A stretch of 64,000 nt of DNA from Thecaphora thlaspeos (GCA_900291925.1 UWYS01000002.1:248001-312000), one strand, 5' to 3'; numbered from the stretch's first letter, positions 46,453 to 58,400 are shown. Translations and numbers: made by a program. Notes: generated by a model not told the origin, from the sequence alone.

Positions 46453-47694
46453 TCAGGCTGCGCCGCTCCCTGCTGCATCGCCAGAACTGCCGCCACTCAT
46501 GATCCGACTAAAGAAGAGGTAGGCCAGCAGCGCCAGCACGATCATCGACGAGCGCGTCCCGAACAAGTCGCGTCTCTGAGCTGCTGGGGGTAGCGGTGGG
46601 ACTGCGTGTGGCGTGCCGGCGGTCGCTGCAGCCTGTGGTGATGTTGACGTCGTATCCCTCGATGCAGCCGTGACGCCTGCTAGCGAGGTACGATGTCTTA
46701 GGTCTGAGGCTGCGCCTGCTAGCCATACGTACAGGCGAATGAGAAAAGAGGTCAGCAAACTTATTCACCGTGGTGCGCACACGATGCCGCAGGTCGGTCT
46801 TACACGTCGCTTCTCAGATCTTCACCTCACCTTGCGCCTGAGCTCCGGCTGCTGGCTTCTTATCACCCATGTTGGGCAGATCTTTGCCCTCCTTTGTAGC
46901 GTATTCGGGGAAGATCTGGCAGAACTTCTTGTTGCCCAAGTTGGACTCGTGGCTGCGCGCTGCGAGTGTTCGTCGATCTGCGTCCGACGCTGTCACTGAG
47001 CCGGTCGTCATTTCGTCCGAACACATGAACGAGAGCAGACCGATTAGGATGGTGGAGGTGTTCCACCCTGGTTGCCAGCTGGTCGAGGAGCATGGAGAGA
47101 GAGAGCGGCACGAATATGGGCGAGATGGTATGTCTTTAGCATATGGTGGTCTGCTCGAAGCCGTGTCAGGAGTACTTACGTGTGGGGATGGTAGTCTGAC
47201 ATCGACTGGTCGAGCGAAGGGTGCGAAGGGCCTTGAATTGGAGAGTCAGCGCACAGAACGTAGAGGCAACAGGCGAGGCGAAGAGGGGAGGGAGCTTACG
47301 GTGCAGATCTTGGTATCGGGCTTGAAGCGGCCGCTTGGCGTGGTCATCTTGATGCCCGGAGGCTTGAAGGGGAACTCTGGGGGGAAGATGAGTTGGCCGT
47401 GGTACTCTCCCCCCGCGTAGGGCGTGTCGGGTGGTCCGCGAAGGATGTAGTGCCTGTAGGGTCGATAGCAGGAGGGAGGGAGGGAGGGAGAGAGAGAGAG
47501 AGAGGAGAGAGTAAGCAGAAGCGTCAATCTTGGGCCATGGCGTGACCCTTTCGTCGAAGGGTAAACAGAGAGGGCCGAGGCCGGTACGCACCACTCTAGA
47601 ATATTGTCCTCCTTGGGGCGGGCGTAGACGAGCGGCGGGGCATCCTTCTCCATGATCTGAGCCTCTCTTGTCAGCTGCGAGCGAGCCATGGGAC

Positions 47695-47735
<41 letters not shown>

Positions 47736-47819
47736 GAGGTCAGAGGTGTCGGTGTGACGCAGAAATGGCACAGTAGAGGCGGAAGACCTTACCCGTCGGA
47801 CGGCTGCTTTGCTGGCCAT
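46453..47819 (-). CDS. UBC6: Tail-anchored ubiquitin-conjugating enzyme E2, Ubc6/UBE2J type
   Basis: Six exons (minus), 47819-47793, 47674-47592, 47453-47300, 47205-47180, 47078-46831 and 46715-46453, encode 266 residues. Ubc6 is the ER-membrane E2 that works with Doa10 in ER-associated degradation. The UBC fold runs from [14 protein letters not shown] through [19 protein letters not shown] to [15 protein letters not shown]. The catalytic cysteine is Cys87 in [16 protein letters not shown]; the HPN tripeptide of ordinary E2s is absent, as usual in this subfamily. A 26-nt exon encodes part of that active-site loop. A single C-terminal hydrophobic helix ([18 protein letters not shown]) is the tail anchor. 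Exon 6 has two possible acceptors that keep frame (46716 and 46677). Intron 1 holds a long GA repeat. Confidence 0.95.
47472..47505. repeat. GGGA/GA microsatellite in UBC6 intron 2
   Basis: Tandem GGGA units pass into GA dinucleotides on the plus strand, which is CT-rich on the sense strand, within the intron at 47454-47591 just 5' of its acceptor. Confidence 0.85.
47697..47734. repeat. (GA)n microsatellite in UBC6 intron 1
   Basis: About 19 consecutive GA units, read as CT on the transcribed strand, lie inside the 118-nt intron. Confidence 0.9.
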
Positions 47820-48389
47820 CTTTGGCACTCGGATCTAGTGGACCAAGGCGCAAAGGAGGCGCAGAGGCGGTGGGAACGGAGTGGCTATAAGGGATGCGTG
47901 TGCGTATCCCAAAAATGGGCGATAGGGGAGGAGGATGGGCGATAAGGGAGGAGGTCGGGCGATGTGCTTTGTGGGTGAAGATGGTGGTGGTGGCGAGCAG
48001 GAAGGAAGGTGGGAGAACGACGGAAGCGAGCGAGTAGGCCCACTCGCATGTGCGCGCTTCGAGCGGCCCCTGCTCCACCCACGCACACGCCCTTGCCACC
48101 CTGCGTCAATTTCTCGTCTTCCGCTCGCGCTCCCGCCGCCGCCCACGCAGCGTATCGCGTCACTGAACCGTCGTGTCTCTCTCGCGTCCTCTCTATGCGC
48201 CTCTCTGCTCAGCCCAGTCCTAGCCACACCCGAGCATGGTGGTCCATCAAACGCAAGGTAGCTAGCCGGGCCTGTTGGTAGCGCAGCAAGGCGAGCGCAG
48301 CAGTGGCGGAACAAAGGTACAACAACACGGCAAGCGCCAAGGGATCCCGCCGGCTTGGGCTCCGCTTGCGGTGATGGCAGTGTGTATGC
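47820..48389. other. Intergenic between UBC6 and the PRKRIP1-like gene (tandem, minus)
   Basis: 570 bp that hold the UBC6 promoter on the left and the 3' flank of the PRKRIP1-like gene on the right. Short direct repeats of GGGCGATAnGGGAGGAGG lie near 47918-47960. No gene was seen. Confidence 0.5.
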
Positions 48390-49215
48390 TCAGTCCTCGT
48401 CCTCGTCCTCGTCTCCTTCGTCTTCCGCGTCGTCTTGGTCCCTTCTCCTGAAGGTGAGGCTGCCCGCGTCTTGGTTGTTGATGCGCCTGCGCTTGCCCGA
48501 CTCTCCGTCGTCGTCTCCATCCGAGCCGGCAGCGCCGCCGATGCTTGCTGCGGCCTGGCTAAGTTTGGCTTTGACCTTGCGAGGGTCCTCGCCTCTTGCG
48601 GCGGCCTTGGCCTTGAGCGCGGCGAGCTTCTTCCTTTCGCGCTTGGCGCGGTTCTTGTCCGTCCTGGCCTCGTCCTGCTCTGCCTGTGCCATCTGCCGCC
48701 GCTCAAAGTCCGATGCTTCCAGGATCTGTCAAGGTACAACGCGGGGTCAAGCGAGAGGCGAGGGGCGAGGGGCGAGGGGCGGGGAGCGAGGAGGGTCAGG
48801 CCTAGGCTAGAAAGACAAAATGCCTTGCGGTGTGGCGGTCGTCTGGCGATGGGTCTGAACCTACCTTGTTTGCGCCCTCTTCCATGAGGCGGATCCTCTC
48901 GTGCTCTCTCCTTCTGGCTTGCTTGTAGACGTGGAACTCTCCGCTGCCCGCACCCGCGCTGGATCCGACGACGTTCTTCTGCATCTCGCGGGGCGGCCGG
49001 ATGCCCTTCTCCTTTGGCGGTGCTGGGATGTGCGCCGGCTTCTCCGGGTTGGCCAGTAGCTTTTCCAGAGCGCGCGCCTGCTGCTCGTGAGGATCCAGGT
49101 GGTGCCGCTCCCGCGAAGGAGGCGGCGGCGGAGACGAGCCGAAGCCGGAAGCGCCGTCATGCCTTGACGCAGGCTCGGAGGGTGATCCGGCAGTGTGGCG
49201 TGTCGATGTGCTCAT
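48390..49215 (-). CDS. PRKRIP1/DUF1168-family nuclear protein (spliceosome-associated)
   Basis: Two exons (minus), 49215-48865 and 48725-48390, make 228 residues. The family hallmark is the helical core FHVYKQARRREHERIRLMEE continued across the intron as GANK-ILEASDFERRQ. A long basic helix follows (RAKRERKKLAALKAKAAARG). The N-terminus is Pro/Ser-rich and has a LEKLLANPEKPAHIPAPPKE segment that is typical of these proteins. The tail is acidic (DAEDEGDEDEDED). PRKRIP1 sits in the catalytic spliceosome in animals, lying along the U2 snRNA region; a similar role is inferred here. The intron uses GTAGGT and GACAG. The gene is head-to-head with VPS16 across 306 bp. Confidence 0.85.
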
Positions 49216-49521
49216 GGTTGTTGCGGGTGGACGAAGGGAAGGAGGATCGGGCCAAGTTGCTCGTCGTCAGGTCGCCGTCGAAAGGATAGTGAAACTCGAT
49301 GTTTCGGACGTGGACCGGCGTTGGCCCTTGTCGGCTGGTCCGCTTTGGGGCGCTGCGCACGGGCGGGCGACGCTCTCCTCTACACGCAGCCTTGTCTTGC
49401 ACCCCTCCGCTCGCGCGCACTCCGACCTTCGATCACCGCCGCCACCACCCTCCAGTCACACTGGCTCAGTCCATCTTCCTTGCCCTGCCTCTGCAACCCC
49501 GCAGCGGCCACAATCGCCACA
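49216..49521. promoter_or_regulatory. Compact divergent promoter PRKRIP1-like / VPS16
   Basis: Only 306 bp separate the two start codons, so the two genes must share promoter sequence. It is pyrimidine-rich towards VPS16. No TATA box was noticed. Confidence 0.5.
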
Positions 49522-52500
49522 ATGGTGCAGCTACCCCACCCCACCACCGAGTGGTCTAGCTTGCAGGACGTCTTCTACCGAAAAGCCGACGTCTACTCGC
49601 TCAGCTGGGGGATCGAGAATCTTGCAGACTACAAGGTCGCAGCGGCGTCAAACGGCGGATTCCTCGGTATGCTAGCGAAGTGCCTCGTCCGCACTCTGGA
49701 ACAACTGGCTCGAGCTGATTTTCGCATTCTCCCTCTGTGGTCGCCTCTCCCCCAGCCCTCGTTCGCGATCCTACCCGCCTCGTCGCGCTCGGCAAGGCAT
49801 CCCTTCTCGAACCAAAGATCCTCGTCTATACGGCAGCTGGCCAGCTCGTCGAAAGCATACCCGTGAATAGCAGCAGAAGTGTGCTCTTCAATGGCCAGGA
49901 TAGATGGCTGACCTGACACCTCCTGATGCCGTCGTGCCTTTGCTTCCACAGTGGGACCCGTCGATCCGCATCATTGCGCTCGGCTTCAATGCTCTTGAAC
50001 AGCTAGTCGTCGTGCTTGAGGAGGGCTACGTCCGCGTCTACACCCTTCTCTCGCCGTGTCCTTCGTCCTCGGATCGATCCACTTCGTCTGCGATACCTTT
50101 CGCAGCGACGTCTCCTTCCTCTTCCCGGTCCCAGCCTGTCGAGGCCACCTCGAACGCCTACTACACTCAGCACTCGCTCGGTCAAGAGGCCATAGAGACA
50201 GGAGTGTTGGAGGCCAGGATATGGTCGCGTGGCTTGGTGGCACTTGTTGGCGCCAGACGATACATCGAGTGGAGATTCCCCGGGCTCGAGCACGACGCCG
50301 AGAGCAATGACGACGGCTCGGGTGGAGGCAATCAGTCCGCCTTCGCTTTCGGCTCGCTGGACGATGAGTCGCGACCCTTGCCCACTCCCGAGCTACTGCC
50401 ACCAGCCGACCCAGCCGCGCCTCTCCCCTCCGGGCCCTTCAGCTCGGCATCCGAATTGCCCGCCGACTGGGCAGTCGTTCCTCCCGCTGCATCTCCGACG
50501 GGCCTAACCACCGTCCTGATCGCTCGAGACAAGACCTTGCTCTCCCTCACGCGCTCGACATCGGTCGGCTCATTGTCATCATCAACCTCGAGTTCCGCCT
50601 GTCAGGACATGCGGCTCTCGCGCGGCCCCTTCCACGCAATACGGCCGTCGCCGAACGGCAAGCTGCTGGCCCTGCTGACCGAAGACTGGAAGCTCTGGGT
50701 GGTCAGCGCCGACTTTTCGCGCAGTCTGAGCGAGTTCGACATCCGCGAGAGCGGCGCCTACGAGGACGCCGCCGTGGTAGAGGGAGGCGCCCTCGACGTC
50801 CAAGACCAAGGCAGCAAGGGCGGGATCGGACGCACAGGGATCCGAAGCATCGAGTGGTGCGGCAACAACACGGTCGCGCTGGCATTCAGCGAAGAGGTCG
50901 TCATGGTTGGGCCCTTTGGCGACTCGATCCGCTACAACTACGCCGGGTCCGTGCACCTGGTCGGCGAGATAGACGGCCTCCGCGTTATCAGCACGGACCG
51001 CCACGAGTTCCTGCAAAAGGTGCCGGACGTCTCATCGCAGGTGTTCAGGCCCGGGTCCAGCGATCCCGCGGCGCTGCTGTTCGATGCGGCGGACCAATTT
51101 GCTAAAAAGAGCTCAAAGGCAGACGGGGCAATTCGGGCGATACGCTCGGACCTCGCGGCGGCCGTTGACACCTGTCTGCGAGCTGCGGCCTACGAGTGGG
51201 ACCTCGGCTGGCAGAAGAAGCTGCTAAAGGTGAGCATGTCGATGCGGCTCGAACAAGGCATGCATGGCGTACGGATTCACCATGGACAAGGACGTTGCTG
51301 ACATTCTTTCGTCATTCTTGTCTGCAATGTTACCATAAGGCGGCGACGTTTGGCAAGTCATTCATCGACCTATACGACCCGACGCCGTTCGTCGAGATGA
51401 CGCGCACGCTGAGGGTGCTCAACGCCGCTCGGGCCTACGAGATTGGCATACCAATCTCTTACGACCAATACATAGCGTCGGGGCCAACGGCGCTCCTGTG
51501 CCGCCTGACGTCGCAGAACCACCACCTGCTTTCGCTCCGCATCGCCAACTTCCTGCACATCCGGCCCGACGCGATCCTTAAGCATTGGGCACGCGCCAAG
51601 ATCGCTCGTTCGCGACCACCGCTGGGCGGCTCGAACGCTGTCATCGCCGAGTTCGAGGAACGGCTGTGCAACGACATTGTCCGGAAGTTCCAGATGGCCA
51701 CCATGCTTAGCCAGTCCGACAACGCTTTCAGCGGTGGCGAGGATGGACACGATCAGCTCGTCTCGCTTGCGCAGGTGGGCGCCGCGGCTGGAGACGCTGC
51801 ATCAGCCGCAGTCGCTCATTCCGAGATGGGCGTGGCCATCAGCTTCTCGGAAGTGGCCTGGACGGCATGGAAGTCGGGACGACGCAATCTTGCGACAAAG
51901 CTGCTGGACCACGAGGCGAGGGCGATTGACCAGGTGCCGCTGCTGCTCAACATGCATGAGGACAAGCTCGCCCTCGTCAAAGCGATTGAGAGCGGCGATA
52001 CCGACCTGATCTATCACGTCCTACTCCGCCTTCAGTCGCAGCTGTCGCGCGGCGACTTTTTCCGGATCGTCCAGGCGCCGATCTCGGATGCGCTCGCGCC
52101 GACCACCGGCATCGAAAAGAGCGGACGGGAGACCACCGCCGCCGCCAGTTTCAATGCGGGAGCGGGCGCAAGCCATGGGCTGAGTCCAGCGAGACAGCAC
52201 CTTGCGCTTGCGTCTAATCTACTGGAGGTGTACGCAAGGGAGCTGGACAGGGACCTGCTCAAGGACTTCTACTACCAAGATGACCGACGAACCGACTCAG
52301 CCATCCTGGCGCTTGAAGAGGCGTATGCCGTCCCCGATGGAGAAGACCATCTGGCCGACAAGGTGTTTAAGCTCAAGAGCGCCACCAAGTTCTTCCAGGA
52401 GGACAAAGAGAGGGTCTTGGAGGTGAAGGTAAGTCATCTTCCCCACTCTTTCTCCGTCGGCCCTTCCCTGTCCTTCTAACAACCCGCTCCCCTGATGTCC

Positions 52501-53173
52501 TCTCGCAGCTGGTAGAAGAACAAACCCGCCTCCTCGCCTTCCAACAAGCGCTACAAAAGGAAGATTCGGCGCGGACATCGACGACAACATATCTCAACCT
52601 CTCTCTCAACGACACGATCCGGACGTGCCTGATGAAGAACATGCACAAAAAAGCCGAGAAGCTGCGCAGCGACTTCAAGGTGAACGATAGGAGATGGTGG
52701 TACCTTAAGATTGACGCTCTCGCGCAGAATGGAGAGTGGGAGCCATTGTGGAGTTTCGGTAGGTCACTCACCAGTCCCTCTTCTCAGCGTGATCGTGGCG
52801 ATGGGCGTAGAGACTGATTCGAGAGAGACTTTTGAGGAATCCCTCGACTCGCTTGACGTCGGGACCAGCAGCGAATAGCAAGAAATCGCCAGTGGGTTAC
52901 ACACCCTTTATCCAGAAACTGGTAGAGGTCGGCAATACGTCCCAGGTGACATCGAGGTTCCTGGCCAAGGTCACGGACAAAGCTGACAAAGCGGCGCTAG
53001 CGTGAGTTGGATCTGCCTTCCCTTGGTTCCTCCGCACCGAGACGAATATTTAACCACATCGTCTGCACCCTCCTCTTGCCGCGCTATGATGACTGCAAAT
53101 CAGTTCCTACATCAACCGTCTCCCCAACGTCGCCATCGCAAACGCGCTACAAGCCAAATTGGACGAGCTGTAG
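49522..53173 (+). CDS. VPS16: HOPS/CORVET core subunit Vps16
   Basis: Seven exons (49522-49666, 49756-49862, 49952-51229, 51340-52428, 52509-52758, 52872-53001, 53104-53173) encode 1022 residues. Vps16 is a core subunit of the tethering complexes that drive endosome and vacuole fusion, binding the SM protein Vps33. The N-terminal propeller starts with PTTEWSSLQDVFYRKADVYS and continues through DPSIRIIALGFNALEQLVVV, interrupted by Ser-rich loops that explain the length above the usual ~830. The C-terminal solenoid shows AAAYEWDLGWQKKLLK-AATFGKSF, LRVLNAARAYEIGIPISYDQ and SFSEVAWTAWKSGRRNLATK. It ends with TIRTCLMKNMHKKAEKLRSD and IDALAQNGEWEPLWSF. Intron 3 uses an AAG acceptor (CCATAAG) rather than CAG; the others are standard. 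It ends 76 bp before the WSS1 stop on the opposite strand. Confidence 0.95.
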
Positions 53174-53249
53174 CGTAGCGTGTGTCCTGTAGCAATGAGA
53201 CGTGCGGACGGAGGAGCATAAGGACAGAATGGAGACATTGCAACGTAGT

Positions 53250-55474
53250 CTACAGACCGAGCAGTGTAGAGCCTCGAGACGTATCGCATGCTTCGCAGCG
53301 TGGGGAGGGGGAATTGAGGAGCGTGCAGAGGTGGCATTGCCAGTGCGTCTCGTCGGGCATGATGAAAGGACGAGGGGAAAGGGTCGGAGTTGAAGGCGGC
53401 AGCGGCGCTGAAGGAGCGGGTTGGGTCGAGGAGGATGGCGCGCGACGGATCGAGGTGCTGGTTGCAGGACGGTCGTCGTCGTCGCTATCGAGAATGGCGA
53501 TCGCTTCTTCTGCTTTCACCCTGATCGGCTCTTTCGTCGACTTAGTCTGTTTTGCGGCGGCAAGAGGAGGAGGGCGGTTCGAGGCCTTGGTCGCGCTTCC
53601 CTGTGCTGCCGGACTACTGGCGATGGCGATGGTGGTGGCACTCGGAACCGCGATGTTAGACGGTTGGCCAGGAGCGACACTGAGCCATTCGGACCACTCC
53701 TCGTTCGTCGTTTTCGTCTTGCCACTCGCTCCTCCACCCTGTGCTCGTTCGTGTTGGCGATACAGCCGGGCTCGCTCGCGTCGTTGCGCCTCCGTCTCGC
53801 CGCTCGCCTGCGTCTCCGCCTCCTTGATCTTGACCTTGCCCGAGGCTTTGTCCGAAGGTCGAGAGGCTCGACCGGCGCCCGAAGCGTCGTCCTCGGGCTC
53901 TGTCTCTGTCTCGACGTCATCATCATCATCAACAGCGGTGGGTCCGTCAAGGATGATGTAGCCGTCGTTCGGGTCGGTTTCCGCCTCCTCTTCCTCCGTC
54001 TCGGTCTCTGAGTCGTCTTTTGCCTCTTTCGAGCCGCTTTCGGGCTTGAAATTCGTCGTCGTCGGCGGAATGGATAGAAAGCCGTCCAGCGTTTGTCGAC
54101 TGCTGCTCGGATCCTGCTTGGTCGTAGCCTTCGTGGGTTTCTTCTCGTCGACCTCCTTCGCCTGCTCCTCGACCTTGAACTTCCCCAATCCGAGCCTTTT
54201 CATCGCCGCCTCCGCCCTCAGCTCGCGCGCCTGCTGAGTCGTCGCCCGCTTCCGGAAGGTAGAGTTGGGGTCATCCCTGTAGCTCTTCGACGAGGCCGAG
54301 GCTTTCGGGATGAAGTTGAGCGAGTCGACCCTGCTGCCTTGTCCGGGCAGGTCGCGCTGGATGCGTCGTCCGCCCTTGGTATTGGCGGCCGTCTGGGCGC
54401 CGGTGTGGAGACTGGGACCCTGGAAGCCCCGACGTTTGCGCTTCGTCCCCGAAGTGCAGGTGCGTTTGCGTTTCGTCTGGCGACGGTATGCGCCGCCGCA
54501 CGAATACTGGGGTAGACCTTTGAGCTGGTTCATACCGGCCTGTGTGGCGAGAGAGATGGAGGAGGTGTGCATAGCAGCGACAGCGGTCAGTCTACCGGCC
54601 GTGCTTCCGAGAGGAACAATCAGCCTACTCACCCCCGCCACGAAGACGTTGTCGAACAATTTCTGTCCGGCCGACCAGAAGCCGTCGCCGTAGTAGCCGC
54701 GCGACTGTAGTTCGCGGCATTCCTGTTTTAGCTCGCGGTCGAGCTTACCGTGTAGCGAGGGGACGTGGTTCATGTGCTTGATGTGGGCGAGCTCGTGGCA
54801 GAATACCACGAGAACCCACTGGAGCGGTGCGAAGGAGCCGTCCTGGCGTCGCAGCACGAGCTCAATGTTCTCGCCGGCGTTCCAGTCTGGGAGGTCAGGC
54901 AGGATCGAGGCAGTAAGCGAGAATAGCAAACGTCAGCTGGAGTGAGGAAAAGCTCATGGCTGCCAACCACGATGGAAGGACTCACTGCGCCCGGCAAATT
55001 CCCTGTTCCACTCAAACTGGAGGGAGGGCGCGAGGGCAGAGCGCAAGGTTGAACGTCGGCTCAACGATCGATCAGCGATGAGGGATAACAAGATTCAAGG
55101 CGAGAAGGAAGCGATGAAAAGACCGACTCACCTCCTCGAGCGAGTTTATCTGAAATCCGTGAACCTTCATCACGGGCTTCACCTGTGCCGCCAGCTGGCA
55201 CAGGCGACGCCTCGCCTCCTCATGATCAGGGCTAGAGAAGAAAGGGGCGATCGAGATCGCACAGGTGAGCTAGACACATTTAAGCTCGAGCGCAAGAGCA
55301 CGATGTGTGCTCACTATTGTGGAAGGGCAGTGATGTAATTGATCAACTCGTTGCGGGACGTGTCCGGATCGTTGAGGCGGAGGTGCTGGAGGAAGGTGAG
55401 CTCGAAGAACGGTTCAGCCTCTCTTACCCTCCATCCTCGGCCTGCGCGCATATGCGAGCGTCACTTACCACCAT
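53250..55474 (-). CDS. WSS1: Wss1/SPRTN-like WLM-domain metalloprotease for DNA-protein crosslink repair
   Basis: Six exons (minus): 55474-55469, 55385-55315, 55231-55132, 55016-54986, 54886-54633 and 54539-53250; 583 residues. Wss1 cleaves proteins covalently trapped on DNA, guided by SUMO and Cdc48. The WLM domain begins HLRLNDPDTSRNELINYITA, then PVMKVHGFQINSLEEFEWN. The zinc protease motif is HELAHIKHMNH with His100, Glu101, His104 and His110, followed by GYYGDGFWSAGQKL. The long tail has a basic segment, two acidic hydrophobic patches resembling SUMO-interaction motifs (YIILDG and IAILDSDDDD) and a C-terminal RanBP2-type zinc finger (WQCHLCTLLNSPSPRCEACD). The first coding exon is only ATG GTG. 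That start was chosen because the resulting MV- N-terminus and phase fit; an upstream ATG at 55575 is out of phase and could be a uORF. Confidence 0.9.
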
Positions 55475-58400
55475 CGCTCTGATCCTGTGGAATCGATATG
55501 GAATTGGTAGCTGTTTGAGCTCGGGGTCGGTGAGAGATGGAGGAAGTGAGGCTGAGTCGAGTCTTTGGAGGCCATGGCGTGTGGGCGGTGGCACCCGGGA
55601 CCCTGACTTGATGTGGAGGGCTGACGGCGCCGTTCCGACTTCGGAACTTCCGCGATAGGCTAATTAATTGCCTCGTCTTTTTCTCACGATTTCTCTCCCC
55701 AATAACCACAACCTTGAGCTTCGTGCTTGATGCATCCTCGCACCTCGGCTTCCTTTCCCCCAGGACACTCACATTACATGTATGTCTCGGACCTACCGAG
55801 AGCGCCTGTGGACGGGCCGAGCACTACCACCACTCTGTTGAGCCACACTGAAATTTGCCTCCTTGCGGAGCGGCTGGCCCTTGTGTCGTGAAAGGACGGC
55901 CCAGCTCGACCGATACAGATTCGACAGACGTCGCAGGAACTGAGCTTGACGCGGTTCGATGTGCTTTGGGTTGTCACCAAGGCAGCATCCGTACAGAGGC
56001 GAGAGCTGCCTGCACGCAAGCTAGTCGCGCAGACGCGTCCACGGCGGACGCCGAGAGATCATGTTGACGACGATGGACGCGCGGTTGCTTGTGACCGCAA
56101 TCATGAACGGATCCGCTCAACGTTCATCTCATGGCGACGACGCCGAATGGTCGAACGAGGCACAGCATTCTGGCAGCGACGTCTGCAACAAGCGGACAGG
56201 TAGGATCAGGTCGCTCAGCCCCGCCTTGCCTTCCCGTCTTGCCCGTCGCTGCAACCCAACGAGGCTGGGCTGCGATGACGGGGTGCGAAAGGCAAGGGGT
56301 CGGCGCAGGCCATGCCGGCGTTGGCCGGCGGTCTTTTCCATCATCAGCTGCTTGCCCACCTGTCCGCCCTTTTCGGGGCGTCAAAATAGTGTTAAGTACG
56401 TTCCGCCCGTGGGCTCGAAACCAAAAAGAAAAAAAAGAGAGAGATCTCGTTCCCATCCCACGGACTAAACGGCATCCCTGCCGCCTGGTGCCTGTACACC
56501 GTGCGTGCATGATGTTTTCAGATCCAAAAGAAAGAAGGGAAAAAAGGCCCGCGCCCGCACCCGCGCCCGCACCGGCGCCGACAGCCGGCCTCTTGCGAGA
56601 CAAGGAGGGTGCCGGAAAGCACGCGGACACCACCTGACCGGATCGCGAGGAATCGGGCCTGTCCTTCGCTGTGGCAGACAGCCTCTTCTTCACGGATGGA
56701 GCGGTCAAGAAGGAGCGAGCAAGCAAAGACGTAACACCAATAACTGTACATAACTACCCTCACATCTGTTGCCGCAGCGGCCGTCGAACAAGTTCGAGCT
56801 TTAAGAGCGTGCACACATCTGTCCGAACCCCCGCGGCATCATACAGCGTAGACGTGCTTCCAGTCTGGCGCTAAATATCTCGCCGCATCGCTCGCAGGAG
56901 GGGACGAGTAAAGCAGGCGAAAGCGCAGCAAGGCCCCCATAAACAACCAAAGCAAGCAAGCAGCCCTCTGTCTCGCGTCTTACAGTAGACCTGGGGGAGC
57001 TCTCGTGAGTGCTTGCGATGGCGTCCTCTCCTACAGTACTCACGACTTTACTCCATGTATGGGTACAGAAGAAACATCACCGCCAGCATCGACCCAAGAA
57101 GGCAACAACGTCTTCCCCCTCCCCGTTGGACCCCTCGTGCCTCGACCAGCACCTGCACCCACACCGGCTCCCGCCCCCCTTTTCCTCGCTCCCGTCCGAC
57201 GGCTTCGGCTAGGGAGGGCCCGAGTTTGTGCGTACGCGCAACCGCCGCGCTAAAGAGGCGGTGCCTTCTCTTTTCGGAAGGTCCGTGATTTTTTATGTGT
57301 CAGAACTAACTCTGCGCCGCTGCCGCTCGACCACGCCGAACAAAGGGAGAGAACAGCAGCGGCGAACGACGTGTACGAAGGCATCGATCGAAGCGCAGGC
57401 GGATACATAGCGTTGCACCCGACGTCGGTGATGTCCAGTCTGCGCAGGAGGGCTGGCGAGAGGGAGAGGGGACAAGCAAGAAGAGAGGCTGGCAGGCCAG
57501 GTGCACATCTGGCGGCCGCCTGCAGCACGGGCGACAGTGGAGAGAGAGGCGGGGCAGATGTGGGCTGAGGCAAAGTGCTTGTTTGGCGCAAAAGCGGCGG
57601 CCGCTCCAACCACTCCACCCGACCTGCGCCCCAGGCCACCCGGCGTACGGTAGGTAAGCCAGCCTGCCAGCCTGCCATCCTGGCCTGGTCTCTTCGCCCT
57701 GCCTCCTCATTCCATTTGCCCTTCCCTACCCCGGCTCGGCCCTGCCCTTTAACCACGTCCATCCTCGTCATCGCCTTGCCGCACCACCGCCGACCAATCC
57801 ATTACCGCACTACGACTGGCGCGCCCTGATCCCCTGGCCGTCTCTCCATCTGCTCCTGGTCGCCTCCTGCCGCCCTGTGCTCTCTCGCCTGCTCTCTTGC
57901 CTGCTCTCTCTTTTTCTCTCTCTTTCTCTCTCTCGCCGACCCCCACCCCACTGGATACCCCGCTCTTCGCCTCGACTGCTCTACTTCTCTCTAGCAAAGG
58001 CCTTGCCATATCGCCACCCAGGACCCGCTCCCGACGACGGCCGGTACCTCTTCGACTCGATCTACGGCTCGGCAGACTCCTACCACTGCCGTCCTCTGCG
58101 CCACCAACTGGACCACGCTCGTCGCATCCGATCGGCCGCTCACGTTTCCCCGTCACACCATCTTCATTTCAGAGCACGCTCGGTCAAGTCGGCTCCTACT
58201 CCACTGTTGCCTCCTGCTCACTGCACTGTTTGACGCTACAAAGCGCCTCGGGGCAGACAATAGCGGAGAGGCGATTCATTCAAGAGCTGGTGCTGTTGTC
58301 GGTGCCCATTTCCCACCTTAGACTCTGCCAGCGAGGCGCCGCCATGCTGTCGGGCACCTTCGGCCAACATCGACAATAGATCCACCCCACACCATTTCCC

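Noticed and set aside
55461..55575. WSS1 start at the ATG at 55575 (MASKDSTQ)
   Set aside because: It reaches the GTAAGT donor in the wrong phase for the next exon, whereas the ATG six bases from the donor fits and yields the family N-terminus.
56124..56726. Opposed 168- and 200-codon frames in the gap before the Ser/Pro-rich gene
   Set aside because: Both are low-complexity, overlap each other antisense and show no motif. They are best explained by GC-rich sequence.
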